From Thalassobacillus cyri (GTDB lineage: Bacteria; Bacillota; Bacilli; Bacillales; Halobacillaceae): 64,000 nt of DNA. The translations under genes were made by a program, and so were the position numbers. The stretch is from the NCBI RefSeq assembly GCF_900107755.1, contig NZ_FNQR01000010.1:1-64000 (forward strand), read 5' to 3'. Below, one piece after another: positions 49,553 to 58,385 of this stretch (the stretch's first letter is position 1; each line of letters opens with the position of its first letter). Below the pieces are notes generated by a model. That model had not been told where the DNA came from. It did not search any database and saw only the letters and a list, made by a program, of their open reading frames with translations.

Positions 49553-49596
49553 AAAACCGAATGTTAATCAAAAAAAAATTGGTAATGTTCGTTATT
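49553..49596 (-). promoter_or_regulatory. PurR operator (PurBox pair) of pbuG
   Basis: AAAACCGAATGTT on the plus strand (49553-49565, 11 of 13 matches to AWWWCCGAACWWT) and AATAACGAACATT on the minus strand (49584-49596, 12 of 13) face each other across 18 bases. The box next to the -35 lies 5 bases from it, exactly as at the pur operon. The outer box overlaps the guaA stop codon. Confidence 0.75.
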
Positions 49597-51133
49597 CCCA
49601 CTCGATAGTTGCAGGCGGCTTGCTTGTTATATCATAGACGACACGATTGATATGTTCGACTTCATTGACACAGCGAGTCGAAATTTTTTCTAAAACATCC
49701 CACGGGATACGAGCCCAATCGGACGTCATACCATCGATAGAAGTAACCGCTCTGATTCCGATCGTGTGGTCATAAGTCCGTGTGTCTCCCATGACCCCGA
49801 CAGAACGGAAATTCGGAAGAACCGTGAAATATTGCCAGATATCCCGGTCCAGTCCGGCGTTGCTAATCTCTTCACGAAGAATTGCATCGGATTCACGAAC
49901 AATCTTCAGCTTTTCATCGGTAATCTCTCCTAAAACACGAATGGCAAGCCCCGGACCTGGGAACGGCTGCCTCCATACGATCTCATCAGAGACACCAAGC
50001 TCAGAGCCCAGCACACGAACCTCATCTTTAAACAGCGTATTCAAAGGTTCAATTAATTCAAATTGCAAATCTTCCGGAAGTCCGCCGACATTGTGGTGAG
50101 ATTTGATGGTCTGCGCTGTGTCGGTACCACTTTCGATAATATCGGTATAAAGGGTTCCTTGGGCAAGGAAATGGGTATCTTTCAATTTAGCAGCTTCATC
50201 ATCAAACACATAGATGAACTCGTTGCCAATGATCTTCCGCTTTTGTTCCGGGTCCGACACACCCGCGAGCTTATTCATAAACCGGTCTTTGGCATCTACT
50301 TTGATAACATTCATATGAAACCCGTCACGGAAGGTGCGCATGACACTGTCGGCTTCCCCTTTTCTCAGCAGTCCATGGTCAACGAAGATACATGTCAGCT
50401 GATCGCCGATTGCTTTATGGATCAAAGCAGCAACGACAGAAGAGTCGACCCCGCCGCTTAATGCGCACAGTACTTTCTGGTCGCCGACCTGTTCGCGGAT
50501 TTTTTCCACTTCCATATCGATGAAGTTTTCCATCGTCCAGTCTCCCTCACAATCACAGACAGCGAAGACGAATTGCTTTAAGAGATTATTTCCGTATTCC
50601 GAATGTCGTACTTCTGGATGAAACTGTACGCCATACATTTTCCGTTCATCATCGCTGATTGCTGCTACCGGACAAGAAGGGCTGGTAGCATCTGTAGTGA
50701 ATCCTGGAGGAGCTTCGATCACCTTGTCGCTATGGCTCATCCATACGGTTTGAACCAATGGCGTATCCTGGAAAAGGACAGGCTGGGATTCTTTCAGTGT
50801 AATAGCAGCCTTTCCGTATTCACGCTCGTTTGCACGCTCTACTTTTCCCCCAAAGTGGTGCGTCATCAGCTGCATCCCGTAGCAGATACCGAGAACAGGG
50901 ATACCGAGTTCAAAGATCTCTTCATCGCAACGGAAACTATTATCTCCATATACACTGTTCGGCCCACCGGAAAGAATGATTCCCTTCGGATTCATCGCTT
51001 TCACTTCATCAGCGGTCAGCTTATGGGAGTGCAACTCACTATATATCCCAAATTCCCTGATTCGTCTTGTAATCAACTGGTTGTATTGACTTCCGAAATC
51101 CAGCACAAGAATAAAGTCGTCCATCTGTGTCAT
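49592..51133 (-). CDS. guaA: GMP synthase (glutamine-hydrolysing)
   Basis: Converts XMP to GMP with glutamine and ATP, 513 residues from the ATG at 51133 (AAGGGAGCTG upstream); 13 further codons upstream lack a site and overlap the leader terminator region. The class I glutaminase domain has Cys84 in LGICYGMQ and the His-Glu pair in QFHPEV. The ATP-PPase loop is [14 protein letters not shown], and the C-terminal dimer domain ends PPATIEWE. A purine riboswitch precedes it. Confidence 0.98.
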   Translation of the reverse strand: MTQMDDFILVLDFGSQYNQLITRRIREFGIYSELHSHKLTADEVKAMNPKGIILSGGPNSVYGDNSFRCDEEIFELGIPVLGICYGMQLMTHHFGGKVERANEREYGKAAITLKESQPVLFQDTPLVQTVWMSHSDKVIEAPPGFTTDATSPSCPVAAISDDERKMYGVQFHPEVRHSEYGNNLLKQFVFAVCDCEGDWTMENFIDMEVEKIREQVGDQKVLCALSGGVDSSVVAALIHKAIGDQLTCIFVDHGLLRKGEADSVMRTFRDGFHMNVIKVDAKDRFMNKLAGVSDPEQKRKIIGNEFIYVFDDEAAKLKDTHFLAQGTLYTDIIESGTDTAQTIKSHHNVGGLPEDLQFELIEPLNTLFKDEVRVLGSELGVSDEIVWRQPFPGPGLAIRVLGEITDEKLKIVRESDAILREEISNAGLDRDIWQYFTVLPNFRSVGVMGDTRTYDHTIGIRAVTSIDGMTSDWARIPWDVLEKISTRCVNEVEHINRVVYDITSKPPATIEWE

Positions 51134-51169
51134 TTCTTCAGCTCCCTTTTCTTCAAAAAGCTCAATCCC

Positions 51170-51217
51170 CAAAAAATAGACTTCTGCCCCTGGACATAGG
51201 AAGGCAGAAGTCCACTA
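51170..51217 (-). terminator. Riboswitch-controlled terminator of guaA
   Basis: On the minus strand GACTTCTGCC and GGCAGAAGTC pair around a 13-base loop and are followed by TATTTTTTGG, 37 bases before the guaA start. Confidence 0.85.
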
Positions 51218-51234
51218 TCATCATTGGAAATCCG

Positions 51235-51305
51235 CCTTCATAGTCAGGACATTTACGGCATCCCGGTAGAGACTCTCGAACCCTATTATCGAGGATATAT
51301 GAAGG
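51235..51305 (-). promoter_or_regulatory. Purine (guanine-class) riboswitch aptamer, guaA
   Basis: On the minus strand P1 is CTTCATATA with TATGAAGG. L2 is atypical (AATAGGGTTCGAG). The core CTCTACC, L3 GCCGTAAATG and J3/1 GACTATG are present. C at the ligand-pairing position marks the guanine class. Guanine feedback on GMP synthase would be logical. Confidence 0.92.
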
Positions 51306-51329
51306 TGTGTTTGGTTGTAATTTTTATTC

Positions 51330-51358
51330 ATTCTATCAATGGGGATGATAAGAATCAA
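51330..51358 (-). promoter_or_regulatory. Promoter of guaA
   Basis: TTGATT (51353-51358) and TAGAAT (51330-51335) on the minus strand with a 17-base spacer. The -35 overlaps the stop codon of the upstream transglutaminase gene, so guaA has its own promoter though it directly follows that operon. No PurBox is seen here. Confidence 0.65.
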
Positions 51359-53568
51359 GACAATGCCTTGTTAATTAAATTTTCCCATAATTCTGTTACC
51401 TTATCCCATTGATTGGATTGTTGTTCATTCCGGTAAAGCATCCGTTCATAATGGTGCGTCAATATCTTCATATCATTCGTCTGGAAACGCATGTCTACGT
51501 CCCGGGCATATTCCCGGAGTGTCTGGTTCGACTTCCGCTGCATCCCTCTATTATCAAGGACCTTCAGTAGATACTGGTAAGCTTTTTGATAAGTGGCTGC
51601 ATCTCCAATATGTTTATATCTACGCTTCAAAAAGGCGGACATCCAGCGGAACCTTGTGACGTATAAAACAATCGCGATTCCAATTACTGCAATAGCAAAG
51701 GTAAGGTACTTCCAGAAGTTACCACTACCACCAGCAGCTCCCGTACCACTTTCCCCTTCATTGAAATCTTCCTCAATTTCCATTTGATGTTGGGGATTTC
51801 CTGTTTCAGGAGTAGTGCTATCCGCTGAATCTTCTTCCTCCGTACCATCTCCTGTCCCCTCTGTATCCACATAAAAGTCGGTGGGGTTTGAAAAGCCTTT
51901 GGTTGGTTCGAATGGCACCCAGCCAATGCCAGGAAAATGGACCTCTACCCATGAATGGGCATTGCCATTTGTCACTTGATACAGATTATATGACTCGCCG
52001 TCATCCAGCTCGACATCTGACTGATGCAGCTCCCCGCCAGTAAAACCTTTCACCCAGCGTGCCGGGATTCCGACCGAGCGCAGCATGACGACCATTGAGG
52101 TAGAAAAGTTATCACAATAGCCTTTCTGCGTTTCAAATAAAAACTGATCGACATAGTCATCACTTTCTCCAGGCACAGCTACGTTCTCCATATTGTATTC
52201 AAACCCGCTTGAAGAAAAGTAATCTTCTATTTCTTTTACGGCATCATAGCGGTTATCTTCATCCTTGATAATTTGCCGGGAAAGATTCCTGACGCGATTC
52301 GGTAAGTTATCCGGTAGCTGGAGGTAGGTGGCGCGAATATCCTCTGGATCGTCATCCCCCGCTTCCCTTAACTGATCATACGCATAAGAAGGAACATTAA
52401 TCCGCATCCGGTAGCCAGGAATCTGACTTGCCCTGTCATTCTTTCGCGTTTCGACTTCACCCGTCGGCTGGTTGACATAAAATTGAAATTCTTCCGGGTA
52501 GGCGACCACTTCTCCTGTCCCATAGGGATAGACCAATTTTTTTAATGCTGCTTCGTTAGTGAAGTTGACTACGGTGAATTGTTCTTCGGTTTCCACTTCA
52601 TCCGTGAATGTTTGGATTCCGAGGTCGCCGCCATTAACATGACGTACATTTTCTTCAAGGGTATTCTCCCACCCTTTACCGGTGTAATGATTCTTTGATT
52701 CTACCCGCCAGTATCTTTCTTTTTTAGCGGCCACCTGGAAGACTGGTGTTTCATCCTGTATAAAAGCCCCGCCTAACTTGGTATCATCTTCTCCGTAGCC
52801 TATTTTTTGTATGCCTTTTCCGCTACCAACTGTGCCACTGTTGCCACCGACTGCACTCTCCAGATAAGGAACGGGGTCAGCCCACTGCGGTCCCGGTTTC
52901 GGAGCGGCATAGCCCACAACCGTGGATAATAAGATGATGGAAGACATCGGGATTACCCACCGCCGCAACCGGTTCATCCCCATCAGGGTAATCTCTTCTT
53001 TTTCCATTTCTTTAAAGAAGCTGGACACCCCAAGAGCGATAAGAGCGATTAAAAATGTCCGTACGATCGCCCACTGACCGTTATACTCCGTAAATGTATC
53101 CATGACAGTAATGACGATGAAGGTCATCAGCACGAAAAGGAAAATTCGTTTGGCGACGACAAACCAGAAATATAATAGGTAACTCATCAGCCAAAGCAGA
53201 ACGACGAACAAAAAGCTCCTGAAGAACCCCGTTATCTCCCCCCATGATTGAGCCAGTATCACTTCGAAGTTATAAGCGAACTGCTGATAAACAATCAGAA
53301 ACCATTCTTTACTGAACAATCTTTCATATAGAAACAATCCGTCTAAAATGAACACAAGTCCTAGAAACTTCAATGGCATAGAAAGCCACCAATTGACCTG
53401 TAAAAAAGAGATGAAAAAACAGAATGCTGCATAAATCACAAAAATCGTCAGGTTATGAGTGTCCGTCACTTTTTCTAACGGGCGCATCCATTCCCAAAAT
53501 AATAGAAATCCACAAAGGTACAGGATCAGCTGATAATAATGTTGTTGTTGACTACGAGAGAGTGTCAT
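51355..53568 (-). CDS. TgpA-type transglutaminase domain membrane protein (YebA-like)
   Basis: A 737-residue membrane protein with five to six N-terminal helices (to about residue 220), a large extracytoplasmic part with a papain-like transglutaminase fold, a Thr/Glu-rich linker, a further helix (FWKYLTFAIAVIGIAIVLYV) and a cytoplasmic DUF4129-like tail. The catalytic cysteine is in QKGYCDNFSTSMVVMLRSVG and the histidine in NAHSWVEVHFPGIGWVPFEPT. It forms an operon with the DUF58 and MoxR genes (4-base overlaps). The substrate is unknown; such clusters are thought to act in envelope protein processing. Confidence 0.9.
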   Translation of the reverse strand: MTLSRSQQQHYYQLILYLCGFLLFWEWMRPLEKVTDTHNLTIFVIYAAFCFFISFLQVNWWLSMPLKFLGLVFILDGLFLYERLFSKEWFLIVYQQFAYNFEVILAQSWGEITGFFRSFLFVVLLWLMSYLLYFWFVVAKRIFLFVLMTFIVITVMDTFTEYNGQWAIVRTFLIALIALGVSSFFKEMEKEEITLMGMNRLRRWVIPMSSIILLSTVVGYAAPKPGPQWADPVPYLESAVGGNSGTVGSGKGIQKIGYGEDDTKLGGAFIQDETPVFQVAAKKERYWRVESKNHYTGKGWENTLEENVRHVNGGDLGIQTFTDEVETEEQFTVVNFTNEAALKKLVYPYGTGEVVAYPEEFQFYVNQPTGEVETRKNDRASQIPGYRMRINVPSYAYDQLREAGDDDPEDIRATYLQLPDNLPNRVRNLSRQIIKDEDNRYDAVKEIEDYFSSSGFEYNMENVAVPGESDDYVDQFLFETQKGYCDNFSTSMVVMLRSVGIPARWVKGFTGGELHQSDVELDDGESYNLYQVTNGNAHSWVEVHFPGIGWVPFEPTKGFSNPTDFYVDTEGTGDGTEEEDSADSTTPETGNPQHQMEIEEDFNEGESGTGAAGGSGNFWKYLTFAIAVIGIAIVLYVTRFRWMSAFLKRRYKHIGDAATYQKAYQYLLKVLDNRGMQRKSNQTLREYARDVDMRFQTNDMKILTHHYERMLYRNEQQSNQWDKVTELWENLINKALS

Positions 53569-54830
53569 ACCTTCACCTCGAATTTCTTCTTGCTCAGCTC
53601 TTCTTCGGTTAATAGATTAACGATGATGTCCCGATAATCCAGTTGTTTCATCAGCTTGCGTGTGTGAGCTGTGATTTCTGTTGAAGGACTGATAAAAAAC
53701 AAAACCACTCGTTTAGCTTTATGCTGCATGCGAACAAGTGCTTCTAAGAGCTCGTCATCGAGTGCGGTGGTCACCACCATCGTTATCACTCCTGCCGGGA
53801 GCTGGTGCTGCTCCTTTGCTAAGCGCCTTGAGAAAGAGGTCTGACCTAAGGGTATGATTGTCGATAAGTGACGCCGGATATTTTCCATTTGCGTCTTATT
53901 CTGCTGTAAAGAAAACGAAGCGGTACGATCCGTCATCGTCTTCACCAACAATTGGGAAGACTTCTTTTGCAGCGTGGCAAGGAGGGAATCGGTCAATTCC
54001 ACTGCCCCTTCAAAGGTGATCATATTTTGTGACGCTCGCCTGCTGGCATCCAATACCACCAGCATATCCACACTTTTTTCTTGCTCAAATTCTTTCGTCA
54101 TAATAGCATCTTTGCGAGCTGTCGCTTTCCAGTCGATCCATTGGAATCGGTCCCCTGGCATGTATTCCCGTACACCAGCCACAATGTTTGTGTTCTTATC
54201 ACTAAGGGATAATGATGGACTGGCTCCCTGCTGGTAGCTGTACGCCTGTTCTTTGAACTGCAGATCACGACGGTAAGGATACGCGATCAGCATGTGATCC
54301 GATTCAAAAATATGTTCCTTTTTGATGAAACCAAAAAAATCACCGGTTTTTATCCGGATCGATTTCAAATGATGTTCGCCTCGCGGGATATGATCAAGTT
54401 CATACCGGTAACGAATGGATCGTTGAAACCACGGAAATGCCACTCGTTTCATCACTCGTTCATCCAATACTTTTTGAGGCTGAGCCATCCAGCGGAATTT
54501 TTCAATATGGGTATCACGCTTTTTCAAAGAATCAGGGAAATACTCTTCCAGCACACAATAAAAGAGTGGGAAAGGGGTCCGTCTGGTCAATATGACTTCA
54601 ACCTCAACAGACTCACCTGCCTGGACAATCCGTTTGGATAAATGACGGGAAATACTCCAGTTATCAAGCGGATATACCAATAGCAGTAGCATATAGAGGA
54701 TAAAAGGAAAGAAAGCCGCAAACAAAAACCAGCTGACAAAACCACCCTGGAACATTGCATAGGAATATACCACCGCAAACAGCAGCAGAATCACCAATAA
54801 CTGAAGGGTAAATCTTAACCAGCGTTTCAT
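53565..54830 (-). CDS. DUF58 domain membrane protein (YeaD-like)
   Basis: A 421-residue protein with two N-terminal helices and a DUF58 region related to von Willebrand A domains. The family signature YMPGDRFQWIDWKATARKDAIMTKEFEQE is clear, followed by a MIDAS-like start DMLVVLDASRRAS. It overlaps its neighbours by 4 bases on each side. MoxR AAA proteins usually act as chaperones on such VWA-like partners. Confidence 0.92.
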   Translation of the reverse strand: MKRWLRFTLQLLVILLLFAVVYSYAMFQGGFVSWFLFAAFFPFILYMLLLLVYPLDNWSISRHLSKRIVQAGESVEVEVILTRRTPFPLFYCVLEEYFPDSLKKRDTHIEKFRWMAQPQKVLDERVMKRVAFPWFQRSIRYRYELDHIPRGEHHLKSIRIKTGDFFGFIKKEHIFESDHMLIAYPYRRDLQFKEQAYSYQQGASPSLSLSDKNTNIVAGVREYMPGDRFQWIDWKATARKDAIMTKEFEQEKSVDMLVVLDASRRASQNMITFEGAVELTDSLLATLQKKSSQLLVKTMTDRTASFSLQQNKTQMENIRRHLSTIIPLGQTSFSRRLAKEQHQLPAGVITMVVTTALDDELLEALVRMQHKAKRVVLFFISPSTEITAHTRKLMKQLDYRDIIVNLLTEEELSKKKFEVKV

Positions 54831-55792
54831 TCATGTTTAGTCCTTTGTACAGGTATGGCTATATTTTCAAGGATACTTGCAGTGATGCCTTCCGGTGTAT
54901 GTCCTTCAAACTCCGCCTCTGATGTCAATATGATGCGGTGCGGCATCACAAACGGGGCCAAATATTTCACATCATCCGGAATAACGTAATCCCGGTCCTG
55001 AATGAATGCATATGCTTTAGCAGCTTTCATCAACGCAATGGAGCCACGAGGACTTACACCAAGATAAACACCCTCATGTTCTCGTGTGGCCGTTACGATA
55101 TCAACGATATAATGACGGATGGTATCGTCCACATAGACATCTTTCACCTTATTTTGAATATCGATCAATTCATCCTTGGTCAGCACAGCTTCTACAGTGG
55201 TCAATGGATGTTCTCCTGAGGTACGACTCAACATTTCCCGTTCCTGCTGTACTGTCGGGTACCCCATATTCAACTTGAGAAGGAAACGATCCAGCTGCGC
55301 TTCCGGTAAAGGATAAGTTCCTTCGTATTCAATCGGATTCTGGGTCGCCATGACAAAGAATGGTTCTTTTAATGGCACAGGAGAACCTTCCACCGTGATA
55401 CTGGATTCTTCCATCCCTTCCAATAAAGCGGATTGAGTCTTCGGCGAGGTCCGATTGATCTCATCCGCAAGGACGACATTCCCCAAAATCGGTCCTGGAC
55501 GGAATTGAAATTCCATTTCTTTTGGATTATAAATAGACACACCAGTCACATCAGACGGCAGCAGGTCAGGGGTAAACTGGATCCGTTTGAACTCACAGTC
55601 CAGTGATTTCGCGATTGTCCGCACCATCATGGTCTTTCCGACACCTGGTACGTCTTCTAACAGGACATGTCCTTTTGCTATAAGGGCCACCATACTTAAG
55701 AGGGTGACCCCCTCCTTTCCTACCATTACTTTATTCACATTTTTCAATACTTCCGAAATTTTCGGTTCATATAAGGATAATTGCTGGGTCAT
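54827..55792 (-). CDS. MoxR family AAA+ ATPase (YeaC-like)
   Basis: A 321-residue AAA+ ATPase. Walker A is DVPGVGKTMMVRTIA (about residues 47-61), Walker B VVLADEINRTSPKTQSALLEGMEE, sensor 1 in FVMATQNPIEYEGTYPLPEAQLDRF. First gene of the MoxR-DUF58-transglutaminase operon, which is a widely conserved trio. Likely promotes folding or metal loading of the adjacent VWA-like protein. Confidence 0.94.
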   Translation of the reverse strand: MTQQLSLYEPKISEVLKNVNKVMVGKEGVTLLSMVALIAKGHVLLEDVPGVGKTMMVRTIAKSLDCEFKRIQFTPDLLPSDVTGVSIYNPKEMEFQFRPGPILGNVVLADEINRTSPKTQSALLEGMEESSITVEGSPVPLKEPFFVMATQNPIEYEGTYPLPEAQLDRFLLKLNMGYPTVQQEREMLSRTSGEHPLTTVEAVLTKDELIDIQNKVKDVYVDDTIRHYIVDIVTATREHEGVYLGVSPRGSIALMKAAKAYAFIQDRDYVIPDDVKYLAPFVMPHRIILTSEAEFEGHTPEGITASILENIAIPVQRTKHE

Positions 55793-55915
55793 TTGTCGAC
55801 TCCTCTCACCTTCGATAACTCCTGGAAAATTTAATTTTCCGTATATTTCAACTATACTATATCCTGCCTAATGGGACAAAGTTCACCGCATTTAGACCTA
55901 TCTATGTAAAAATAC

Positions 55916-55943
55916 AAAAAAGCCTTATAAATAAGGCTTTTCA
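55916..55943. terminator. Terminator downstream of the small protein gene at 55941
   Basis: Stem AAAAGCCTTAT/ATAAGGCTTTT with a 2-base loop, overlapping the last codon of the 89-residue gene on the minus strand and preceded by A residues that become its T-tail. Confidence 0.8.
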
Positions 55944-56210
55944 CACATGTTTAAGCTTGAAGTTACGAAAATTTTTTAACAGGATAAAATTGTCATACAT
56001 TTCTATGCTGAATTTTCCGCGAATGGATTCCCGGTAACCTTCTCCTTCAAACTCCAGTCGCCATAGATGGAGGGGTTCTTCCAAAAGCTGTCCTATCCTG
56101 TGTAAGGAATGAGAAGTAGCCGTAATCTTAATGATACTGCATTCCCTCACATATACGCCTGTTAAGGAAAAGGTCTTACTGCCAATTTTCATTTTTGAAA
56201 AATATCTCAC
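55941..56210 (-). CDS. Hypothetical 89-residue protein
   Basis: An unrecognised protein of 89 residues from GTG at 56210, where TAGGAGATAG provides the ribosome site; a longer frame to 56249 has none. The sequence starts (M)RYFSKMKIGSKTFSLTGVYVREC and has alternating hydrophobic strands with LWRLEFEGEGYRESIRGKFSIEMYDNFILL, suggesting a small beta-rich fold. No membrane segment or known motif. Its terminator is shared with the region before the MoxR operon. Confidence 0.6.
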   Translation of the reverse strand: MRYFSKMKIGSKTFSLTGVYVRECSIIKITATSHSLHRIGQLLEEPLHLWRLEFEGEGYRESIRGKFSIEMYDNFILLKNFRNFKLKHV

Positions 56211-56337
56211 TCTATCTCCTACTTTTCGAAAAATCTGACGAAATTTCACAAACTAAATCTTTGCAATGATCTTCATAAATTATACCATATGATTAACCCA
56301 ACTACTCGTCATAACTTTTCAAAAAGGAGGGGGTATC

Positions 56338-56481
56338 TTGAGTTTGAAGTCCACCATTTATAAAGTATCGCGTGTCTGGAATGATATCGATGCTGTCAGA
56401 AAAGGAAAGATCGGCCGCAGAATCGGAAGAAGAGCAGCTGGAAAAGCAACTGGGAAAATCATGCGAAAGTTATTTAAATGA
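56338..56481 (+). CDS. Very basic 47-residue protein
   Basis: A short gene with a TTG start 5 bases after a near-perfect AAAAAGGAGGGGG ribosome site. It encodes 47 residues starting MSLKSTIYKVSRVWNDIDAV, followed by an Arg/Lys/Gly-rich half (RKGKIGRRIGRRAAGKATGK, ending IMRKLFK). I recall similar short conserved Bacillaceae proteins of unknown function. The charge suggests nucleic-acid or membrane-surface binding, but nothing more can be claimed. A hairpin terminator follows. Confidence 0.6.
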   Translation: MSLKSTIYKVSRVWNDIDAVRKGKIGRRIGRRAAGKATGKIMRKLFK

Positions 56482-56487
56482 ATATGC

Positions 56488-56523
56488 AGGGAAGCTTCTA
56501 TTTAAGGGAGCTTCTCTTTTTGT
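56488..56523 (+). terminator. Terminator of the 47-residue gene
   Basis: GGAAGCT and AGCTTCT(C) pair in a hairpin with a loop of about a dozen bases, followed by TTTTT. Confidence 0.7.
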
Positions 56524-56551
56524 TTACATTTTTTATCAAAATCATTAAACT
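56523..56551 (+). promoter_or_regulatory. Candidate promoter of the MarR-MFS pair
   Basis: TTTACA (56523-56528) followed after 17 bases by TAAACT (56546-56551). The -10 is a weak match. Confidence 0.35.
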
Positions 56552-56564
56552 GAAGTAATGAATT

Positions 56565-56580
56565 AGTTACCCAGGTAAAT
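56565..56580 (+). promoter_or_regulatory. Candidate MarR operator
   Basis: A short palindrome with arms TTACC and GGTAA around CA lies 18 bases before the marR start, just downstream of the proposed promoter. MarR repressors commonly bind such sites to control themselves and an adjacent exporter. Confidence 0.45.
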
Positions 56581-56597
56581 AAATTGAGGTGAATATA

Positions 56598-57023
56598 ATG
56601 ACTGACAATGAAACCCGCGAGTTATTCCACCTATTGAATCAGCGGGTCCGAATGATAACTAAAGAAATGAACACCGTTTTGAGTGACCATGGGCTATACC
56701 ATTCCCAATGGTCCATTATTTTTTGTCTGAACCAATTCGGCCCAATGACGCAAACAGCAGTTTGGAAGTACTTGAACGTAGAAGCCCCTACCGTTACCCG
56801 CACCCTGTCCCGGATGGAAAAGAACGGCTGGACTATTAGGAAGCACGGAGCGGACAAGCGGGAGCGCCTCATCGAATTGACGGAAGCGGCCAAAGAAAAG
56901 TTCACTGCTGTCAATAAAGCAGTAGCACAAGCCGAAAAGGAAATGGCACAGCTGCTGTCCAGCGAGGAAATTCAACAATTACAACATCTGCTAAGGAAAC
57001 TAGCTACTACAGAAGGAGAGTAA
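56598..57023 (+). CDS. MarR family transcriptional regulator
   Basis: A 141-residue winged-helix regulator. The start at 56598 follows GAGGTGAAT. The DNA-binding part shows NQFGPMTQTAVWKYLNVEAPTVTRTLSRMEKNGW followed by a wing with RKHGADKRERLIELT, the typical DxRxxxLxLT signature. The MFS gene starts 6 bases after its stop, so it probably represses that exporter and itself in response to a small ligand. Confidence 0.92.
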   Translation: MTDNETRELFHLLNQRVRMITKEMNTVLSDHGLYHSQWSIIFCLNQFGPMTQTAVWKYLNVEAPTVTRTLSRMEKNGWTIRKHGADKRERLIELTEAAKEKFTAVNKAVAQAEKEMAQLLSSEEIQQLQHLLRKLATTEGE

Positions 57024-57029
57024 CGCATC

Positions 57030-58229
57030 ATGAAACAAAGCAAGAGGGAACCGATTTGGACGAAGAGCTTCATCAGTATCTCGTTAACACAATTCACGGT
57101 CTTTCTGGCTTTTTATGCCCTTTTGACCACACTTCCAATATATGTAATACAGGATATGAACGGAACAGAAGCCCAAGGCGGCTTGACGGTTACCGCCATG
57201 TTAGTGGCAGCCATTCTTATCCGTCCTTTTTCAGGGAAATTGATAGATGTAATCGGCAAAAAGAAGACGTTAATCGCCGGCATCATGGTTTTTACAATGA
57301 CCACCTTCTTTTATATAGGAATTACGGAATTTATTCCTTTGTTATGGCTTCGGCTTTTTCACGGTCTGTCATTCGGCCTGTTCACTACCGTAAGCGGAGC
57401 GATTGCCGCCGATGTCGTTCCCGAATCACGCCGTGGTGAAGGAATCGGATATTTTGCTATGGCTATGAATCTTGCCGTAGTTGCCGGTCCGTTTATCGGG
57501 TTGACGGTACTCCAGTTCGCTCCATTCCATTTGCTTTTCATCCTGTTAAGTGTATTTATGGTTAGCGGAACCCTATCCGCTTTTCTAGTTAACGTACCTA
57601 AAACAACCGAAACAGGCCGGCAAACGGACAAGATAAAATTATCTCTGCATGATTTGATAGAGACAAAGGCAGTGCCGATCGCCTTAATCAGCAGCCTGGT
57701 CGCATTATCTTACTCAAGCATCCTTTCATTCCTATCCGTTTATGCAAATGCTATCGGACTATCATCGGCAGCAAGCTATTTCTTCCTGGTTTTCGCGGTA
57801 GCCATGCTGCTCTCACGCCCATATTTAGGAAGGGCTTTTGACACTAAGGGACCGAGGTTTGTGATTCTGCCTTGTCTATTTCTCTTTGCAGTCGGACTTG
57901 TATTCATCAGCTTTACCAGCACAGCCTGGATGTTGCTTATTTCCGCTGCTATTATCGGGCTCGGTTATGGAACCCTGCTGCCAAGTTTCCAGACGATGGC
58001 TGTCCAGTCGGCTTCCATCAAGCGCAGCGGCCACTCAACCGCCACCTTCTTCATGTTCTATGACTCCGGGATAGCTGCAGGCTCATTCATTTGGGGACTG
58101 GTCGTCGCCCAGGCGGGATACCAACAGCTTTACATCATAAGCGCGGTTATCGTGCTGGTAGTAATCGCTTTATTCTGCATCCAGACAAAGAAACAACCTC
58201 GTTATGCACCAAAGGACAGCCCTGCATAA
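57030..58229 (+). CDS. MFS transporter
   Basis: A 399-residue major facilitator protein with twelve predicted helices. Motif A appears as RPFSGKLIDVIGKKK between helices 2 and 3, and again weakly as SRPYLGRAFDTKGPR between helices 8 and 9. Helix 4 shows RLFHGLSFGLFTTVSGAIAADVVPESRRGEGIGYF. The size and MarR partner suggest a drug or metabolite exporter (inference). Closest in style to the YfhI/YhhS-like arabinose-polymer group, but I cannot assign a substrate. Confidence 0.88.
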   Translation: MKQSKREPIWTKSFISISLTQFTVFLAFYALLTTLPIYVIQDMNGTEAQGGLTVTAMLVAAILIRPFSGKLIDVIGKKKTLIAGIMVFTMTTFFYIGITEFIPLLWLRLFHGLSFGLFTTVSGAIAADVVPESRRGEGIGYFAMAMNLAVVAGPFIGLTVLQFAPFHLLFILLSVFMVSGTLSAFLVNVPKTTETGRQTDKIKLSLHDLIETKAVPIALISSLVALSYSSILSFLSVYANAIGLSSAASYFFLVFAVAMLLSRPYLGRAFDTKGPRFVILPCLFLFAVGLVFISFTSTAWMLLISAAIIGLGYGTLLPSFQTMAVQSASIKRSGHSTATFFMFYDSGIAAGSFIWGLVVAQAGYQQLYIISAVIVLVVIALFCIQTKKQPRYAPKDSPA

Positions 58230-58308
58230 AAGGTAGGTATCCGCTGATCAAAAGTTTCGGGCTCTAAACAGTTGTCTAGTAAACACTGAGCTTAGTAACT
58301 TTAGCTAT

Positions 58309-58377
58309 AGAAAAAAAAGGCATTTACAAAGCAGCCTCTTAACTGAGAGAAGCTACTTTGTTAATGCCTTTCTTTTT
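58309..58377. terminator. Long bidirectional terminator
   Basis: AAAGGCATT.ACAAAG pairs with CTTTGTTAATGCCTTT over about 15 bp; the loop contains a second short hairpin (CCTCTTAACTGAGAG). A-run on the left and TTTTTATA on the right. It separates the MFS and PAS-STAS genes, which converge. Confidence 0.85.
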
Positions 58378-58385
58378 ATAAAAAT

